Of a stretch of DNA of 6,152 bases, positions 5,766 to 6,152 are shown one piece after another. The stretch lies in NCBI GenBank assembly GCA_038231615.1, contig JBBRLA010000537.1, forward strand, positions 1 to 6,152, given 5' to 3'. The position numbers and the translations under genes were made by a program. The notes under the pieces are model-generated. The model saw nothing but the letters and a program-made list of their open reading frames with translations, had not been told where the DNA came from and searched no databases. The DNA is from JBBRLA01 sp038231615. Its GTDB lineage: Bacteria > Myxococcota_A > Polyangia > Palsa-1104 > JAEUJZ01. Each line of letters starts with the position of its first letter. The stretch's first letter is position 1.

Positions 5766-6152
5766 ACAGAAGACAGAAGCACCTGGGCCGGGCATCTTTT
5801 GGCGTACGTCCTGTGATAGGCAAGAACTTTCTCCATAAAAGGTGATTGTTTCGACTGCCAGGGCCCTCTTTGGGCAGAGAACACCTTTCTTGCCGTCCGC
5901 TGGACGACGAGGGTTCTCTGCGCTGGAGTCAGAGCCGGAACATCCGTTCGGAGTAGCCTGGGTGGGTATGCCTGACCTGTGACATGGGATGTCCGTCGTG
6001 TTCTCGACGGCATCGGATCAGCCTCGTCGGACATTTGTTCCACTCAAGCCTTCTCAGGGTGCATCTGGACTCACTCAGCGTCTCACCGAGGTGGACGTCA
6101 GGACGTACTGGATGTCACCCGTCGAACATCTGCTCAGCCCCGTGGGCTTACC
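5766..6152. other. Gene-less, lower-GC, inverted-repeat-rich tail
   Basis: No convincing gene in these 387 bases. Composition drops sharply: bases 5821-5880 have 29 G+C of 60 by hand count, against 43 of 60 in gshB at 5401-5460. The tail holds the stem-loop at 5874-5921, the dyad ccgtcg/cgacgg (5993-5998 with 6005-6010), the pair atgtccg/cggacat (5989-5995 with 6028-6034) and an 8-base near-tandem duplication (ggacgtca then ggacgtac, 6093-6108). A minus-strand open frame at 5762-6043 has codon use unlike the window's genes and no recognised similarity. It may be non-coding RNA, a remnant of transferred DNA, or the start region of something beyond the edge; I cannot tell which. Confidence 0.6.
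5874..5921. other. 48-base imperfect stem-loop in the low-GC tail
   Basis: Bases 5874-5882 (gcagagaac) pair perfectly with 5913-5921 (gttctctgc). After a single bulged A, 5884-5886 (cct) pairs with 5910-5912 (agg); after an internal loop, 5894-5898 (cgtcc) pairs with 5902-5906 (ggacg) around a three-base loop. That is 17 pairs in all. An alternative stem, 5855-5859 (ctgcc) with 5873-5877 (ggcag), would compete with the outer helix if transcribed from gshB. No T run follows on either strand, so it is not a standard terminator. Whether it is an RNA element or a DNA-level site is unknown. Confidence 0.5.

Noticed and set aside
5874..5921. Stem-loop considered as an integron attC site
   Set aside because: The arm ends do not fit the RYYYAAC and GTTRRRY core sites, and no integrase or cassette genes are visible.
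5762..6043. Minus-strand open frame of 93 codons overlapping the gshB stop by three bases
   Set aside because: Many codons end in A or T, unlike the window's genes, the product is basic and unlike any family I know, and the stretch is full of inverted repeats. Kept only as a note on the tail region.

Overview
The window is GC-rich bacterial chromosomal DNA. High GC at third codon positions and a lipoprotein with W-x-x-G-x-W-type repeats suggest Myxococcota or a related deltaproteobacterial lineage; this is inference from style, not from a marker gene. I see no rRNA, tRNA, CRISPR array, transposase or phage gene, and no defence cassette. The base composition changes only in the last ~390 bases.

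Layout. Bases 1-906 (minus) hold the N-terminal ~300 residues of a hydantoinase B/5-oxoprolinase (HyuB-type) gene that runs off the left edge. Its frame is broken at a run of ten G (567-576), but family signatures continue on both sides. A 158-base spacer with a long hairpin (1017-1051) separates it from a two-gene minus-strand operon: a WXXGXW-repeat lipoprotein (1833-3272) and, nine bases downstream, a smaller lipoprotein of unknown function (1065-1823). The smaller gene's ribosome binding site lies inside the last codons of the larger one. A divergent intergenic region (3273-3442) carries a clean dyad. The plus strand then holds a signal-peptide, TPR-like, four-TM membrane protein (3443-4771) and gshB, glutathione synthetase (4809-5765), 37 bases apart and probably co-transcribed. 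From 5766 to 6152 there is no convincing gene. This tail is clearly less GC-rich and rich in inverted repeats, including a 48-base stem-loop at 5874-5921.

How they work together. The two minus-strand lipoproteins look like a cell-envelope unit. The TPR membrane protein is also an envelope protein, and its link to gshB is only by position. GshB makes glutathione, while HyuB relatives can hydrolyse 5-oxoproline, a breakdown product of glutathione. That connection is possible but weak, because the genes are on opposite strands about 4 kb apart. The most useful points for follow-up are the G10 frameshift with its neighbouring insertion in HyuB, the structured low-GC tail, and the two envelope proteins. 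I did not find a clear new multi-gene system.
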